Below, in pieces: positions 1 to 7,143 of a stretch of DNA of 8,213 nt. A program made the translations under genes and the position numbers. Under the pieces are notes generated by a model, which searched no databases, was not told the DNA's origin, and saw nothing but the letters and a program-made list of their open reading frames with translations. The first letter of the stretch is position 1; each line of letters opens with the position of its first letter. Source of the stretch: Bacillota bacterium (GTDB taxonomy: Bacteria > Bacillota > Clostridia > Lachnospirales > Lachnospiraceae); the NCBI GenBank assembly GCA_023398855.1, contig JAEWRS010000335.1, forward strand, positions 1 to 8,213, in the 5' to 3' direction.

Positions 1-32
1 GTTAAAATACATCTGAAATGAATAGGGCTTAC

Positions 33-38
33 AGGAGG
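33..38 (+). promoter_or_regulatory. Ribosome binding site that fixes the start of the lipoprotein adaptor
   Basis: A perfect AGGAGG lies 9 bases before the ATG at 48. An in-frame ATG at 18 lies upstream of this site and has no Shine-Dalgarno sequence of its own. The site therefore supports initiation at 48. Confidence 0.85.
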
Positions 39-47
39 TCAGAAAAG

Positions 48-1220
48 ATGAAAAAAAATTTTATAAGTTTTATGGCAATGGCCATATTGCTGGGCTCGCT
101 TACTGGCTGCGGGGCAGAAAATCAGCAGACTGAGGTCACCGTTGCGGTAGCAAAATCGGGAAAAGATCTTTCTGACATGGTATGGAAGGGAACTGTGGAA
201 GGCCTCAGCAGTGTTGATGTGATGCCTAACGGCAGCGGAAAGATTTTAGCAATTCCGGTGAAAGAAGGGGACCATGTAAATTCCGGAGATGTTTTATTTC
301 AGGTGGATGACCAGGATGCAGGACTTCAGCTGGAACAGGCAAAGGCAGGATATCAGGCAGCGGAAGCCGCTTTTAAAAATGCGGAAAAAGCCAGCCGGCA
401 GAACACAGGCGTAAGGCCGGCTGAGATCGCCTTTCAAATGGCAAGGGATAACTTCAGCCGTTTACAGGCCCTTTATGAAGGAGGCGCCGTTTCCCAGGCA
501 GAGTATGAAGGAGCAAAAGCTCAGATGGATACGGCTGCCGTACAGCTTCAGGCAGCCACCAACGGGCAGGCCGGTAATTACGATGTTACAAAGGCCCAGC
601 TGGACAGTGCCAAGGCTTCTTTGGATATTGTACAGAAGAAATTTGACGACTGTAAGGTGACCTCCCCCATATCAGGAATGGTGACAAACATTTATGTGGA
701 AATAGGCCAGATGGTTTCCCCCCAGGTCAAGTCCATGACCGTCATTGACGACAGCGGAAAGAAAGTGAAGATCCAGGTGGCTGACATGGACATAGACCAG
801 TTGAAAACCGGAATAGATATGATGGTCGGCCTTCAGTCTTTAGGCGAAAGCTGCCTTGGAACTATCTCTGAGATATCATCCGTTTCCAATGCTTCAACAG
901 GGATGTTTACAGTAACCGTACAGCTGGAAGAAGCAAGTAAGGTCAGCTATATCGGTCTGACAGCGGATGTTAAGGTGTCCGATAATAAGGAAAACAGTTC
1001 CGTATACATTCCGGCGAAGTGTATCCAGTCTGATGATTCCGGAGCTTTCGTATACAAAGTTACCGATGGAAGTGTGGTTAAGACCGCAATTACGGAGGGA
1101 AGGAAAAAGAATGCTTATTGTGAAGTGTCAGAGGGACTTTCCCAAGGAGATGAAGTGGTGATGCAGAGCAGCAGTCCTTTGGAAGATGGTAAACGGGTAC
1201 ATGTGCTGACTGTAAAATAA
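48..1220 (+). CDS. Lipoprotein efflux adaptor (HlyD/RND membrane-fusion protein family)
   Basis: A 390-residue extracytoplasmic adaptor that would bridge a membrane pump to the cell exterior. The start at 48 is chosen for its AGGAGG and because it gives a clean lipoprotein signal: Lys2-Lys3, a hydrophobic stretch at about 5-19, and lipobox L18-T-G-C21, so Cys21 should be lipid-modified. The first half of a biotinyl-lipoyl-like domain lies at about 55-90 (VKEGDHVNSGDVLFQVDD). A long alpha-helical hairpin rich in Ala, Gln and Glu follows at about 90-200, and the second lipoyl half begins with KVTSPISGMV near 203. Beta-barrel and membrane-proximal domains fill about 235-390. The hairpin tip carries R138-x3-L142-x6-S149, the pattern of TolC-docking adaptors. 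No pump gene follows: a terminator and a convergent gene come next, so any partner is probably upstream, outside the window. The family assignment is firm but the substrate is unknown. Confidence 0.9.
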   Translation: MKKNFISFMAMAILLGSLTGCGAENQQTEVTVAVAKSGKDLSDMVWKGTVEGLSSVDVMPNGSGKILAIPVKEGDHVNSGDVLFQVDDQDAGLQLEQAKAGYQAAEAAFKNAEKASRQNTGVRPAEIAFQMARDNFSRLQALYEGGAVSQAEYEGAKAQMDTAAVQLQAATNGQAGNYDVTKAQLDSAKASLDIVQKKFDDCKVTSPISGMVTNIYVEIGQMVSPQVKSMTVIDDSGKKVKIQVADMDIDQLKTGIDMMVGLQSLGESCLGTISEISSVSNASTGMFTVTVQLEEASKVSYIGLTADVKVSDNKENSSVYIPAKCIQSDDSGAFVYKVTDGSVVKTAITEGRKKNAYCEVSEGLSQGDEVVMQSSSPLEDGKRVHVLTVK

Positions 1221-1260
1221 GAGAAATCATGGTTTGGATTGTAATAAGGACTGAGAAGAG

Positions 1261-1297
1261 AAAGCACCGCCTCATTTTTATGAAATGGCGGTGCTTT
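1261..1297. terminator. Bidirectional hairpin terminator between convergent genes
   Basis: A perfect 11-bp inverted repeat, AAAGCACCGCC at 1261-1271 and GGCGGTGCTTT at 1287-1297, encloses a 15-base loop. On the + strand it runs into TTTT and AT-rich sequence, 41 bases after the adaptor stop. On the - strand it is followed by a pyrimidine-rich CTCTTCTC tract and lies about 50 bases past the stop of the superoxide dismutase gene. It probably serves both genes, more strongly the + strand one. Confidence 0.85.
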
Positions 1298-1346
1298 TCA
1301 TATATAACAGATTCAGTTTTTGGGAAGAAGGAGGAGGCTCGGTTAT

Positions 1347-1982
1347 TTAGTTCATGCATGCCAGGCATTTCTGGTAATTCCTGTTGGCGCGTTCCCAGTC
1401 TATTACCTGGAACCAGTTTTGGATATAGGCCGCCCGTTCGTTGTAGTGCAATAAGTAGTAAGCATGTTCCCACACATCGATGGTAAGGACCGGGCAGAGA
1501 TTCTGCACAATCGGGTTATCTTGATTTGCCGTTGTTACGATTTCAAGCTTACCGCATTGGTTCATGACCAGCCATGCGTACCCGGAGCCAAAGACTGACA
1601 TGGCTTTTTCCTCAAATTCCATGTAAAAGGCTTCTGTTGAGCCAAAATCCGCGACCAGCGCATAATAGAGCATTCCAGCCTGACAGCGTGTTTCAGAATT
1701 TGACATACCGTTAAAATAAAATATGTGGTTATAAACTCCGCCTCCGTTATTCCTGACGGATCTCTGAACGTCTTTTTGCAGGCAGTCTGCATTGCAGAGC
1801 AGCTTTTTTAAGGACCAGCATTGCAGATCCGGACAGTTTTTCAGGGTTTCATTGAGGTTATCCACATAGGCCTGTAAGTGTCTGTCATGGTGGAGGCACA
1901 TGGTCTTTGTGTCGATGCACGGTTCTAAAGCATCGTAATCATAAGGAAGGGGAGGATTTACAAACGGATAATGTTCATTCAT
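1347..1982 (-). CDS. Superoxide dismutase, Fe/Mn family (Mn-type residues), cysteine-rich
   Basis: A 211-residue cytoplasmic enzyme that dismutates superoxide to oxygen and hydrogen peroxide, full length for the family. The N-terminal LPYDYDALEP motif leads into helix HHDRHLQAYVDNLN. The four metal ligands are visible as H31, H86 (in GGGVYNHIFYF), D169 and H173 (in DVWEHAYY). H35 and Y39 match the conserved second-shell His30 and Tyr34 of E. coli SodA. Gly82 together with Gln154 (TANQD) is the Mn-type arrangement. Two usual active-site tryptophans are replaced by other aromatics, F90 and Y135. Oddly, it has 11 cysteines (22, 29, 50, 55, 63, 67, 100, 143, 163, 206, 209). There is no signal peptide. 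The start has AGGGA 8 bases upstream. The gene is monocistronic and convergent with the adaptor gene. Family assignment is certain; the metal in vivo is inferred. Confidence 0.96.
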   Translation of the reverse strand: MNEHYPFVNPPLPYDYDALEPCIDTKTMCLHHDRHLQAYVDNLNETLKNCPDLQCWSLKKLLCNADCLQKDVQRSVRNNGGGVYNHIFYFNGMSNSETRCQAGMLYYALVADFGSTEAFYMEFEEKAMSVFGSGYAWLVMNQCGKLEIVTTANQDNPIVQNLCPVLTIDVWEHAYYLLHYNERAAYIQNWFQVIDWERANRNYQKCLACMN

Positions 1983-2013
1983 AAGGTGATTCCCTGTATT
2001 TGTTATCCTTATA

Positions 2014-2042
2014 ATTATATTCGGAAAATTAAGGCGTGTGAG
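2014..2042 (-). promoter_or_regulatory. Probable promoter of the superoxide dismutase gene
   Basis: Read on the - strand there is a consensus TATAAT (2019-2014) with CTCACA (2042-2037), four of six matches to the -35 consensus, at 17-bp spacing. Transcription would begin near 2006, giving a leader of about 24 bases. The -10 box is embedded in a perfect 10-bp palindrome, TATAATTATA (2010-2019), so a regulator could bind over it. The strand choice is supported by position only. Confidence 0.55.
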
Positions 2043-2220
2043 GGATAAAATGAAATTTATATTTTTAAATTAAGTGTTTGTCTGAAAATAAAAACTCTAC
2101 AGTTCCATAAAAACAACATAATAATTGAAATGAAAAGAGAAAAAAAGCTGTTTCAACCATTAATGATGTGAAAAAGCATATTAAGATTGAAAAGTTTAGA
2201 AAATTATAAGAATTTTATAC

Positions 2221-2249
2221 TTAAAAACGTTATATGAGTCCGTTATAAT
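2221..2249 (+). promoter_or_regulatory. Probable promoter of the adaptor-ABC transporter operon
   Basis: TATAAT at 2244-2249 is preceded, at 17-bp spacing, by TTAAAA at 2221-2226 (four of six matches to TTGACA). Predicted transcription starts near 2256, about 34 bases before the first ATG. A direct repeat CGTTATA occurs at 2228-2234 and 2241-2247, the second copy overlapping the -10 box. This could be a repressor or response-regulator site, or it could be chance. Confidence 0.6.
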
Positions 2250-2289
2250 AAGGAAAAAAGAATGTCGCCAATACAGGAGGGAGACGGGC

Positions 2290-3669
2290 ATGAACAGATT
2301 TGAGAACAATGAGAGGGAAACGGGCGAAGCGGTGGATATTGAGCCAATGTCTGATGAAGTATTTAATATAGAGCTGCAGAGCCTGATGGAAGAGGAAAAG
2401 GGCGGGAAAAAGAAGAAAAAAGGCCCGCGGAAAAAGTGGAGTAAAAAGAAAAAGATCATTACCATTGGAGCGGTGGCTGTTGTAGCCTTTTTTGTTGTCT
2501 TCAAGGTTGTGGCTGGCGGTAAAAGCGTTGCAATGCCTGTAACTGTTTCACCCCTTGCAAAGGGAGAGGTATTGGAAATGCTTTCCGTAAGCGGACCTGT
2601 CCAGGGAACAGACAGCGTGGAAGTCGTATCAAATCTTCATTCAGAGATCCTGGAGCTTCTTGTTAAGGAAGGAGACCGTATAGAAAAAGGACAGGTTTTG
2701 GCCACTATTGATGACAAGGATGCAAAAAAAGAAGTGGATATCGCCCAGAATGCCTATGACCTGGCAATGAGCACCTATGGGGATAAACAGCGGGAAGCAG
2801 AAAACGGATATGCAAAGGCAAAACAGGATTATGACACTGCCGTGGCAAACTATAACCGGACTCTGGCTCTTTACCAGGGAGGGAGTTCTTCCCAGGTGGA
2901 ACTGGAGAATGCCTCCAATACCATGAATGACGCACACCGGGAAATGAGTACATATACTTTGAAAAATGGAAAACCGGTGGCCAATGAGTCTTATGCTCTT
3001 CAGATTGAAAAAGAGGCCTTTGAACTGGAGCAGAAGAAGGAAGCATTAAATAATACAAAGGTCACCAGCCCCATTGCAGGTACAGTGGTAAGAGTTAACT
3101 GTAAGGTGGGCCGTTTTGCAGATAAAACTGATGATGACAAACCCATGTTTATCATTAACAATCTGGATGTGCTGGAAATGAAGATCAATGTCAGCGAATA
3201 TTCCATAGGAAAGGTTGCCCTGGGACAGACGGTGGAAATCAGTGCGGATATTTTAAACGGTGAAACTGCCAGAGGAGAGGTAATTGCTATTTCTCCTACA
3301 GGAGAGGAAAAGGGTAGTGGTTCTACGGAAAGAGTTATTCCCACCACCATACGGATCATTGACCAGAATACGAAGCTGATTGCAGGCATAACCGCAAAGG
3401 CGAAAATTGAGCTTCAAAAGGCCGAGGATGTATGGGTAGTGCCTATTTCAGCAGTGGTCCAGCAGCCTGACGGAAGCACAGCCATTGCCTGTGTAAAGGA
3501 TAAAACAGTAACCTTTATACCCGTGAAAACCGGGGTAGAGAGTGATATCCAGGCAGAGATCATTCCAGAAGAAGATGGAGCCCTGACAGAAGGGATGCAG
3601 GTGATTGATGCCCCAACTCCTATGCTGACAGAAGGAATGGCAGTAACCGTTATTTCGCCGGTTCAGTAA
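2290..3669 (+). CDS. Membrane-anchored adaptor of a MacAB/YknXYZ-type ABC system (HlyD family)
   Basis: A 459-residue adaptor, first gene of a four-gene operon, with AGGAGG 9 bases before its ATG. Residues 1-38 are acidic and probably cytoplasmic. They are followed by a very lysine-rich stretch at about 40-55 and one membrane helix at about 56-75, so the rest faces outward. The first lipoyl half is at about 110-145 (VKEGDRIEKGQVLATIDD), a helical hairpin at about 145-255, and the second lipoyl half starts near 257 (KVTSPIAGTVVRV). Beta-barrel and membrane-proximal domains extend to the C-terminus. The hairpin tip has R190-x3-L194-x6-S201. Only 12 bases separate its stop from the ATPase start, so they are cotranscribed. 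By family knowledge (MacA, Bacillus YknX) it would assemble with the permeases and stimulate or guide export. Unlike the adaptor at 48-1220 it is held by a transmembrane helix, not lipid. The substrate is unknown. Confidence 0.92.
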   Translation: MNRFENNERETGEAVDIEPMSDEVFNIELQSLMEEEKGGKKKKKGPRKKWSKKKKIITIGAVAVVAFFVVFKVVAGGKSVAMPVTVSPLAKGEVLEMLSVSGPVQGTDSVEVVSNLHSEILELLVKEGDRIEKGQVLATIDDKDAKKEVDIAQNAYDLAMSTYGDKQREAENGYAKAKQDYDTAVANYNRTLALYQGGSSSQVELENASNTMNDAHREMSTYTLKNGKPVANESYALQIEKEAFELEQKKEALNNTKVTSPIAGTVVRVNCKVGRFADKTDDDKPMFIINNLDVLEMKINVSEYSIGKVALGQTVEISADILNGETARGEVIAISPTGEEKGSGSTERVIPTTIRIIDQNTKLIAGITAKAKIELQKAEDVWVVPISAVVQQPDGSTAIACVKDKTVTFIPVKTGVESDIQAEIIPEEDGALTEGMQVIDAPTPMLTEGMAVTVISPVQ

Positions 3670-3681
3670 GGGGGAGGAAGT

Positions 3682-4476
3682 ATGTGGAAAAAAAAGGATA
3701 AGCTTCCTGCCCAGAAAAAAGAGAATATAACGGAAGATTTAATTAAACTGGTGGATGTGGTGAAGGTTTACGATACAGGTTCCATTAAGGTTTTGGGATT
3801 AGAACGGGTGAATTTAACCATTAAGCGGGGTGAATTTGTTGCTATCATGGGGCAGTCTGGCTCTGGAAAGTCAACCTTAATGAATATCTTAGGGTGCCTG
3901 GACCGACCGACTATGGGGCATTATTATCTAGACGACATTGATACGGCAGAGCTTCCTGCAGATGATTTATCAGCAATCAGAAACCGTAAGATGGGATTTG
4001 TCTTCCAGTCTTTTAATCTCATATCAAGGACTTCTGCATTAAAAAATGTGGAGCTCCCCATGACTTACGCCCATATATCAAAAAAAACCAGGGAGGAACG
4101 TGCTTTATTGCTTTTGGAACGGGTAGGGCTGGGAACCCGTTATGAGCACATGCCCAATGAACTTTCAGGAGGACAGCGCCAGAGGGTTGCCATTGCCAGG
4201 GCGCTTGCAAATGAGCCGCCCCTGATTCTGGCCGACGAACCTACGGGCAACCTGGATACAGCCTCTTCAAAAGAGATTTTGGAGTTGTTTTCCAAGCTTC
4301 ACGAGGAGGGGGCTACCGTTGTGCTGGTAACCCATGAAGAGGATATTGCCGCTTTTACAGAGAGAATCATCCGTTTTCGGGATGGGCAGCTGGTCAGTGA
4401 TGAGATTAATATTCCCAGAGTCAGGGCGCAGGGAGAGTCTGTAACTATTGAGAAAGAAGGGACGCCATGCTGTTAG
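3682..4476 (+). CDS. ABC transporter ATP-binding protein (MacB/LolD/YknY family)
   Basis: A 264-residue cytoplasmic ATPase that powers the two downstream permeases. All catalytic motifs are intact: Walker [10 protein letters not shown] (57-65), Q-loop Gln109 in FVFQSFNL, signature [15 protein letters not shown] starting at 161, Walker B LILADEP with Glu186, D-loop GNLDTASS, and H-loop His218. The FQSFNLI and [10 protein letters not shown] patterns are characteristic of the MacB/LolD/FtsE-like (type VII) group. The start has GGGGGAGG with GGAGG only 4 bases away. It carries about 18 extra charged residues before the nucleotide-binding fold and a short tail ending in Cys-Cys. Its last 10 bases overlap the next gene in another frame, implying translational coupling. 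The permease is not fused to it, unlike E. coli MacB and like YknY. Confidence 0.95.
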   Translation: MWKKKDKLPAQKKENITEDLIKLVDVVKVYDTGSIKVLGLERVNLTIKRGEFVAIMGQSGSGKSTLMNILGCLDRPTMGHYYLDDIDTAELPADDLSAIRNRKMGFVFQSFNLISRTSALKNVELPMTYAHISKKTREERALLLLERVGLGTRYEHMPNELSGGQRQRVAIARALANEPPLILADEPTGNLDTASSKEILELFSKLHEEGATVVLVTHEEDIAAFTERIIRFRDGQLVSDEINIPRVRAQGESVTIEKEGTPCC

Positions 4477-5675
4477 AGAACATGAGTATGGCGCTTCACG
4501 CCATACGGTCCAATAAAATGAGATCCTTTTTAACGATGCTGGGAATCATCATTGGCATTGGAGCAGTGATTGCCATTGTATCCGTAGGTGACAGTATGAG
4601 GAATTTATTCTCCGATGCTTACAAGGATGTGGGTTATAACCGGGCACTCATTATGGTTTCCTGGGATGTGACGGATTTTCGTATGTCTGATTATTTTACC
4701 AGGGCTGAAATGGACCGGGTCAAGGAAGTGTACCAGGATAAAATCCAGTATATTGACAGCGATGCCAGTGCTGACGGAGATGCGGTCAATGGGCGAAGGA
4801 AGGTGAAATATCGATTCCAGGGCATTGATTCCAATTATTCCGATGTACAGCCGCTGGATATCATTTACGGCAGAGCCATTAATACGGCAGATGTAAAAGG
4901 GTCGGAAAAGCATGTGGTTTTAGAGGATAAGGGCGCAATAGAGCTGTTCGGTACGGCCAACTGCGTAGGCAAAACGTTCCGCATGACCATTAATAAAGAC
5001 ACACAGGAGTACATGGTTGTAGGAGTTTATCATAAGGATATTTCACCCATGATGGCTATGTTAATGGGGAACGGTCAGACACAGGCAGGTTTCATGCCTT
5101 ATACGGTCCTTACAAAACCCAATGATTATTTTTCGGATTTAAATTTTTATGTCAGCGATGGCGTTGATGTGAAAGCATTTCTTGCGGAACTTACCAGGTA
5201 TGTGGCAAAATTAAAAGGCCGCCCAGAATCAGAGATCCGAACCATGTCTGTTGTCGAGCAGATGGGAAGTGTGGATGCCGGTCTATCCGGAATGGCGGCC
5301 GCTGTCGGCGGAATTGCCGCTATCTCCTTGCTGGTAGGCGGGATCGGGATCATGAATATCATGATGGTTTCCGTTACGGAACGAACAAGGGAAATTGGAG
5401 TCCGTAAGGCTCTTGGCGCAAGGACAAGAGATATCATGGTGCAATTTTTAACTGAATCGGCCTTTATGTCGGCCTGCGGTGGAATCATTGGAATCCTTCT
5501 TGGTGTGGTTCTTGTAAAAGCAGGAGGAGCTGCTTTTGGTATGACCGTGGTAATCAGACCCTCTGTGGTGGTCATGGCAGTAGGATTCTCAGCTTTGGTG
5601 GGTATATTCTTTGGGCTTTATCCTGCTTCTAAGGCAGCGAAAAAGGATCCCATTGAAGCGTTAAGATATGAATAG
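4467..5675 (+). CDS. ABC transporter permease 1, FtsX/MacB family (YknZ-like)
   Basis: A 402-residue membrane subunit. The layout is MacB-like: a short amphipathic N-terminus, TM1 at about 22-40 ([20 protein letters not shown]), a large extracytoplasmic domain at about 45-270, then three helices at about 275-300, 330-356 and 364-386. The conserved loop after TM2 reads [18 protein letters not shown] (301-318), and the C-terminus ends DPIEALRYE, both hallmarks of the family. The start at 4467 lies inside the end of the ATPase gene, with AAGAAGG 6 bases upstream. The same [10 protein letters not shown]-terminus in the second permease confirms the start. MacB-type permeases transmit ATP-driven motion across the membrane rather than forming a classical channel. 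It is probably paired with the next gene product or with itself. Confidence 0.95.
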   Translation: MLLENMSMALHAIRSNKMRSFLTMLGIIIGIGAVIAIVSVGDSMRNLFSDAYKDVGYNRALIMVSWDVTDFRMSDYFTRAEMDRVKEVYQDKIQYIDSDASADGDAVNGRRKVKYRFQGIDSNYSDVQPLDIIYGRAINTADVKGSEKHVVLEDKGAIELFGTANCVGKTFRMTINKDTQEYMVVGVYHKDISPMMAMLMGNGQTQAGFMPYTVLTKPNDYFSDLNFYVSDGVDVKAFLAELTRYVAKLKGRPESEIRTMSVVEQMGSVDAGLSGMAAAVGGIAAISLLVGGIGIMNIMMVSVTERTREIGVRKALGARTRDIMVQFLTESAFMSACGGIIGILLGVVLVKAGGAAFGMTVVIRPSVVVMAVGFSALVGIFFGLYPASKAAKKDPIEALRYE

Positions 5676-5679
5676 GAGG
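5674..5679 (+). promoter_or_regulatory. Ribosome binding site overlapping the stop of permease 1
   Basis: AGGAGG begins inside the TAG stop codon of the upstream permease (5673-5675) and lies 7 bases before the next ATG at 5687. This arrangement favours handing ribosomes from permease 1 to permease 2 and comparable expression of both. Confidence 0.8.
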
Positions 5680-5686
5680 GGAAGTC

Positions 5687-6898
5687 ATGCTGCTGGAAAA
5701 CATGAGTATGGCCATACATGCCATTAAGGCCAACAAAATGAGGTCCTTTCTGACCATGCTTGGGATTATCATTGGAATTGGATCTGTTATTGCCATTGTA
5801 TCAATTGGAGACACAATGAGGTTTATGGTATCTGACCTGTACAAAAATGTGGGAGTTACCCTGGCTTATGTGTATGTATGGCCAAAGGATGGGGAGGGTA
5901 TGAGGGAAAGCGATTACTTTAATCTGGACGAAATGGATCGGGTGAAAGAAGTATTTGGAGACGAAATCAGTTATATTGACAGTGATACCACAGTCAATGC
6001 TGAGGCAGTCTTTGGCCGAAATAAAGTCAAGTACCGGTTTGAAGGAATTTACGCCAATTATCCTGAAGTCCAGAAGATCAACATCATCCATGGCCGTAAT
6101 TTAAACGAGGCTGACATTAAAGGAAGAAAGAATAATGTTGTGCTGGAGGCAAAGGGCGCAAAAGCGTTGTTTGGCATGGAAAATGCAGTGGGGAAAATCT
6201 TTCGTACCACTATTAACGGAATTACGGATGATTACAATGTTGTAGGGGTCTACCGGCTGGACCAGAATCCGTTTGAGGCCATGATGTCTGGTTCCAATGA
6301 AACGAAAGCAGGATATGTGCCCAATACGATAGTGACCTGGCCCAACGATTACATTTATGATCTGCGGCTTTATGCAAAAAAAGGAACCGATATGAAGGCA
6401 TTTTCAGAAATGTTCATTTCCTATCTGGCAAAGGTCAAAAACCGGAACAAGGAAGATGTCACCTTTTATTCGGTGTCCAGTGAAATGGGGAGTGTGGACT
6501 CTGTTATGGGAGGCCTGTCCGCTGCCGTAGGAGGAATTGCGGCTATCTCCCTGTTAGTGGGGGGTATCGGGATCATGAACATTATGCTGGTTTCTGTTAC
6601 AGAACGGACAAGAGAAATCGGGATCCGTAAGGCCCTGGGAGCAAGGACAAGAGATGTACTCATTCAGTTTTTAACCGAATCAGCTATTCTTTCCGCCTTA
6701 GGCGGTATCCTGGGAGTTGTGGTCGGCGGCGGATTGGTATTGGCAGGAGGAGCAATCTTTGGCCTGTCGGTGGTCATAAAACCGGCAGTTGTATTGGTTG
6801 CAGTAAGCTTCTCAGCGTTGGTTGGCTTATTCTTCGGCATTTACCCGGCTTCCAAAGCAGCAAAGGCAGATCCCATTGATGCCCTGAGATATGAATAA
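5687..6898 (+). CDS. ABC transporter permease 2, FtsX/MacB family, paralogue of permease 1
   Basis: A 403-residue paralogue of the preceding gene with the same layout: TM1 at about 22-40, an extracytoplasmic domain at about 45-272, helices at about 276-301, 331-357 and 365-387, loop [18 protein letters not shown] (302-319) and end DPIDALRYE. By eye the two proteins are roughly 60 percent identical. They are nearly identical in the membrane helices and coupling loop, and much less alike in the outer domain, for example around residues 56-75 and 190-205. DNA of even the conserved parts differs at many third codon positions, so the duplication is old. With one ATPase gene and two permease genes, a heterodimeric transporter on an ATPase homodimer is the simplest model, but two alternative homodimers are possible. 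The gene ends the operon, before a strong terminator. Confidence 0.95.
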   Translation: MLLENMSMAIHAIKANKMRSFLTMLGIIIGIGSVIAIVSIGDTMRFMVSDLYKNVGVTLAYVYVWPKDGEGMRESDYFNLDEMDRVKEVFGDEISYIDSDTTVNAEAVFGRNKVKYRFEGIYANYPEVQKINIIHGRNLNEADIKGRKNNVVLEAKGAKALFGMENAVGKIFRTTINGITDDYNVVGVYRLDQNPFEAMMSGSNETKAGYVPNTIVTWPNDYIYDLRLYAKKGTDMKAFSEMFISYLAKVKNRNKEDVTFYSVSSEMGSVDSVMGGLSAAVGGIAAISLLVGGIGIMNIMLVSVTERTREIGIRKALGARTRDVLIQFLTESAILSALGGILGVVVGGGLVLAGGAIFGLSVVIKPAVVLVAVSFSALVGLFFGIYPASKAAKADPIDALRYE

Positions 6899-6970
6899 AG
6901 AAATGTGGCAGATTGCTGAGCAGAGATGTTGACAAGATATTGGCCTTACACCCGGATTTTTGCATTATAA

Positions 6971-7009
6971 CAGGTTGGAAAGTCATTTGGATTCAGACTT
7001 TCCAACCTG
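6971..7009 (+). terminator. Strong hairpin terminator of the adaptor-ABC operon
   Basis: A perfect 14-bp inverted repeat, CAGGTTGGAAAGTC at 6971-6984 and GACTTTCCAACCTG at 6996-7009, has an 11-base loop and is followed by the T-rich run ATTTATTTTC. It lies 72 bases after the stop of permease 2. The 6899-6970 stretch before it holds no gene that I can support. Confidence 0.9.
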
Positions 7010-7100
7010 ATTTATTTTCAGTTTACTCTGTATAAGGTATATGCCTTCTCATTTAAAAAAATAAAAATTCCTTATTAGGCTCGCAAAGTAAAAGTATCTA

Positions 7101-7109
7101 TGCTATAAT
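7101..7109 (+). promoter_or_regulatory. Extended -10 promoter of the membrane-protein pair
   Basis: TGC followed by a perfect TATAAT (7104-7109) forms an extended -10 element. The -35 position at 17-bp spacing reads TCGCAA, a poor match, consistent with reliance on the TG extension. Transcription would start near 7116, about 28 bases before the ATG at 7144. A second TG-extended box, TATAGT at 7127-7132, would leave almost no leader and is less likely. Confidence 0.6.
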
Positions 7110-7143
7110 AGGTTGATATCTTATGGTATAGTGAGGAAACCAT

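Larger units (their letters stand above)
1983..2289. other. AT-rich divergent intergenic region
   Basis: 307 bases lie between the divergently transcribed superoxide dismutase gene and the adaptor-ABC operon. The region is strongly AT-rich and holds a promoter candidate at each end, described separately. The centre, about 2045-2195, has A-rich stretches and only weak inverted repeats, for example TTGAAA at 2125 with TTTCAA at 2151 and AAAATT at 2200 with AATTTT at 2211. I see no credible small gene or structured RNA in it. Confidence 0.7.

Noticed and set aside
18..47. In-frame ATG at 18 as the start of the lipoprotein adaptor
   Set aside because: It has no ribosome binding site, would add ten charged residues before the signal peptide, and the AGGAGG at 33-38 points to the ATG at 48.
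1090..1473. 127-codon - strand frame across the convergent gene ends
   Set aside because: It crosses the terminator hairpin and overlaps both the adaptor and the superoxide dismutase gene in non-coding frames; no domain is recognisable.
2101..2216. Small structured RNA or riboswitch in the AT-rich intergenic region
   Set aside because: Only short A/T inverted repeats with long loops are present; such pairs are expected by chance in AT-rich DNA and there is no terminator-like hairpin.
5147..5575. 142-codon open frame on the - strand inside permease 1
   Set aside because: It is antisense to a clear family member. Its Pro/Thr/Ile-rich composition is what a frame opposite a membrane-protein gene gives, and it has no ribosome binding site or family features.
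4467..6898. Recent tandem duplication or recombination hot spot in the two permease genes
   Set aside because: Even in the most conserved protein segments the DNA differs at many third codon positions, with no long identical blocks, so the duplication is old.
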